DNA of 64,000 bases from Puffinus mauretanicus (taxonomy: Eukaryota; Chordata; Aves; Procellariiformes; Procellariidae): contig JAJKFH010003575.1 in the NCBI GenBank assembly GCA_023333565.1, positions 805,001 to 869,000 on the forward strand, in the 5' to 3' direction. Under the pieces are notes generated by a model that was not told where the DNA came from, searched no databases, and was given only the letters and a program-made list of their open reading frames with translations. The translations under genes were made by a program, and so were the position numbers. Of the stretch, positions 61,901 to 64,000 are shown piece after piece (position 1 is the stretch's first letter; the number at the start of each line of letters is the position of its first letter).

Positions 61901-62531
61901 AGAGACAGACACTTACCTCCAAGAAAGTGGGCCCCCTTCATTTTAGTGGCAGGAGACCAGTGACTGTTTTCTCATCGTCTGGGAAGTGCCGAGTCTGCTA
62001 CTCCCATGTGAAATTACACTTTTTAATAATAGCCTTGTTTAGTAATGGTGTTGCCTGTGTGGTATGGCCTATGGAAAGGGCAACCAGAAGACGTGGTGGC
62101 CTTCTTTTCCGGAGCGTCCTTGTACTTGAAGGTGCTGCTGCTGTTGTGTTTGATGAAGGACAGCTAGGCAACCATCTAATTTCAGATTGTATTATAAAAT
62201 ACAATGTGAAGTCCTCAGCAGTCCCCATAAGAAGGTCCTTTCTGCTTCTAAGCCATAGAAGAGCTGGTTTAAAGATCCCTGAAATCATTCCTGAGATCTC
62301 AGGGAATGTCTTCACTGCTAAGTAAGAGGGGTCCAGGGTGCAAGCTCAGGTCTTGGAGCACCAGTTGACCACGCTGCTTTGCCATTAGCTCACTCCCAAA
62401 CCCTGCTCTCAGGCAGAGGAGAGCTGAGGTGTTTGAACACAAGCCATGCTGTGACACTTGGCCTCAGGGCCAGCAAACCAGCCCCGGCCGGCTTTATTTA
62501 GTAGAGTAGGTGTTGCTGATGAGACTGCACC

Positions 62532-62865
62532 GCTTTTGGCTCCCTCTGCCCTGCGCAGTCCTTCAATACTGTCCCGGCAGGCTTTGCACCTTCAAACACC
62601 CCCACAAGTCTTTATGCCACATCTCAGAGCTCGTAACACCTACCCTCAGTTTCTTACTATAAAAACATTACTCTGGCAGGCTGCAGCACAGCCCACTTAA
62701 TATTTCAGACACTTTGAACTGAACCCCCCCATCCCTCCTCCAATAATTACTATGAACTAGGGCCATGGGGCATCACACAGGACCCAGAGGAGGCTGAAGG
62801 CCAAATGCCACGTGCTGTGGACCAGGCAGTCTGCTGGCAACCCCAAGCTGTGTGCGGCGATACAA
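62532..62865 (+). repeat. Dispersed repeat copy B (pair with 3688-3930)
   Basis: Collinear with 3688-3930 as described there. This copy is longer because of an insertion between the GGCAGGCTTTGCACC and CTGCAGCACAGCCC blocks, or a deletion in the other copy. No coding frame is shared between the copies, which argues against exons. Confidence 0.65.
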
Positions 62866-64000
62866 ACCAGGCTGCGCGACTGGACTTCAAGGCTAGATGG
62901 GAGCACAACCCTCTTTGCTTTAGCACTACAGAGGAAATCGTTGTGGATTTAGAGGAAACATGCCCTTAGAAAGCAAGAAAGACTTTTGCCGGCGCAGATA
63001 TTGGAAATAGTTTGTGAGATATACATACATCTGACTGACTTACCAGCTCACCTTCGTGTGACAAAAATTGTTGCTCAGAGAAATCTTCCTTTGTGTACGA
63101 CACATGGCAACACTCAAAACTCAACAAGTCTCCATAAATACCCCTGGTTAAGTCCACAGCACAACAGAGCGGTTTAATAGGGTTATCAAATGCAAGGCAA
63201 TCCATGGCAGCCAAATGTGAGGTCATTCACATCAACTCAACTTACCATGCAGAAGTGTCCAACTTCTGCTTGCCTTGCATGGAGAATACGCACTGGGATA
63301 GTTACTACATCTCAGCCAACATGTGGCAATGCGTTCGGCTGCCATAACGGGGTTGTGTGTTTGAGCCCGGCATCCAGCTGTTCACAGACGATGGGTTGCA
63401 TCTCCACAAAGGGGCGACAGATGTGGACTGCTCTTTGAGAATGAAAACCCAGCTTGTCTTTAATCCAGAATGCATGGGTTTGACATTCCAGGCATATCTT
63501 GACATTGCTGTAGATATTATAGCAAACCTCTAGGTCCCCACGCAGCATGAGCATGGATATGTTGTTATATATGCAAAAGGATCTTGTGCCAAAATGCTTG
63601 TTGTCTAAATCTGTTTGATAGCCTGGATGTGGTCTAAAGGAATATGAGTGACTTGACCGTGTAGGAAGAGGTATGTAGGTGCCTCAGGCAACGACTTAAT
63701 ATAAAATCATGGACACACTCTGGGCTCTGTTTGCTCAATGACTGAAAGGCCACTACTGAAAAAGTCATCCTGGCTTTGGCTTGAGGAATTTGCATCTCTT
63801 GAAACAACGGCCTTGCTGTTGGCCTGGAAGAGCCAGCCTGTGGAGGTGTGAAGGCCAACCATTCATCTCCCAGTCAGTCAACCTCATGAGCCTTTTCCTT
63901 CATCCCTGAGAGTACAAGGACACTGCTGTCCCATTTCTGTAGGTGTTGGGAGAAGATTTCTCAAACCTCATATCTGACCCGCCTCAAACGACATAGCTGT

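Larger units (their letters stand above)
47816..64000. other. Downstream intergenic DNA, no gene seen
   Basis: Sixteen kilobases with no recognisable exon or RNA gene on either strand. Visible structures are the palindromic relics at 50200-50280 and 55864-55904, the snapback palindrome at 52270-52366, a CT-rich tract at 55600-55762, T homopolymers near 55268-55288 and 60490-60503, and the dispersed repeat at 62532-62865. In other amniotes UVRAG and THAP12 flank WNT11. I see no exon of either, so the neighbour must lie outside the window or be unrecognisable here. Confidence 0.55.

Noticed and set aside
1..64000. CRISPR arrays, operons, tRNA or rRNA genes
   Set aside because: No regularly spaced direct repeats with unique spacers, no cloverleaf or rRNA signature; the window is vertebrate nuclear DNA.

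Overview
This is vertebrate nuclear DNA, almost certainly avian. It has a CR1 LINE of the type that dominates bird genomes, two bird-type endogenous-retrovirus solo LTRs, one gene with long introns and GT-AG junctions, and a CpG-rich promoter. The LTR family starts TGTCCTGGTTTCGGCTGGGA, which I associate with Neoaves rather than galliforms. That species hint is recall and inference, not a database result.

The only gene I can support is WNT11 on the + strand. It has a TATA-containing CpG-rich promoter near 21.0 kb, a non-coding first exon ending at 21175, and five coding exons: 24489-24571, 33697-33932, 34695-34972, 36425-36717 and 46383-46557. They join into an uninterrupted 1065-nt reading frame of 354 residues plus stop, the usual WNT11 length. 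The 3' UTR runs to about 47.8 kb. The gene encodes a secreted lipid-modified ligand of mainly non-canonical (planar cell polarity / convergent extension) Wnt signalling.

Layout: 1-517 is a CR1 fragment. From 0.5 to 20 kb there is upstream intergenic DNA holding a CCTT microsatellite, two opposite-facing solo LTRs (6.1 and 17.7 kb) and degraded dispersed repeats. From 20.07 to 20.44 kb a 370-bp polypyrimidine tract precedes the WNT11 promoter. A purine-rich minisatellite fills the start of intron 1. Introns 2 and 5 are about 9 kb each, and intron 5 carries an ancient CR1. From 47.8 to 64 kb there is intergenic DNA with MITE-like palindromic relics, a near-perfect snapback palindrome at 52.3 kb and a CT-rich tract. 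At 62.5 kb lies a repeat homologous to the one at 3.7 kb.

I found no previously undescribed gene system. The more interesting signals are regulatory or structural: a SOX-OCT composite motif with a TCF/LEF core just upstream of the TATA box, a strong cryptic donor inside exon 4, the snapback palindrome, and several relic repeat families recognised by internal comparison. Most long open frames elsewhere run through simple repeats, the minisatellite or mobile elements, or show no recognisable domain.
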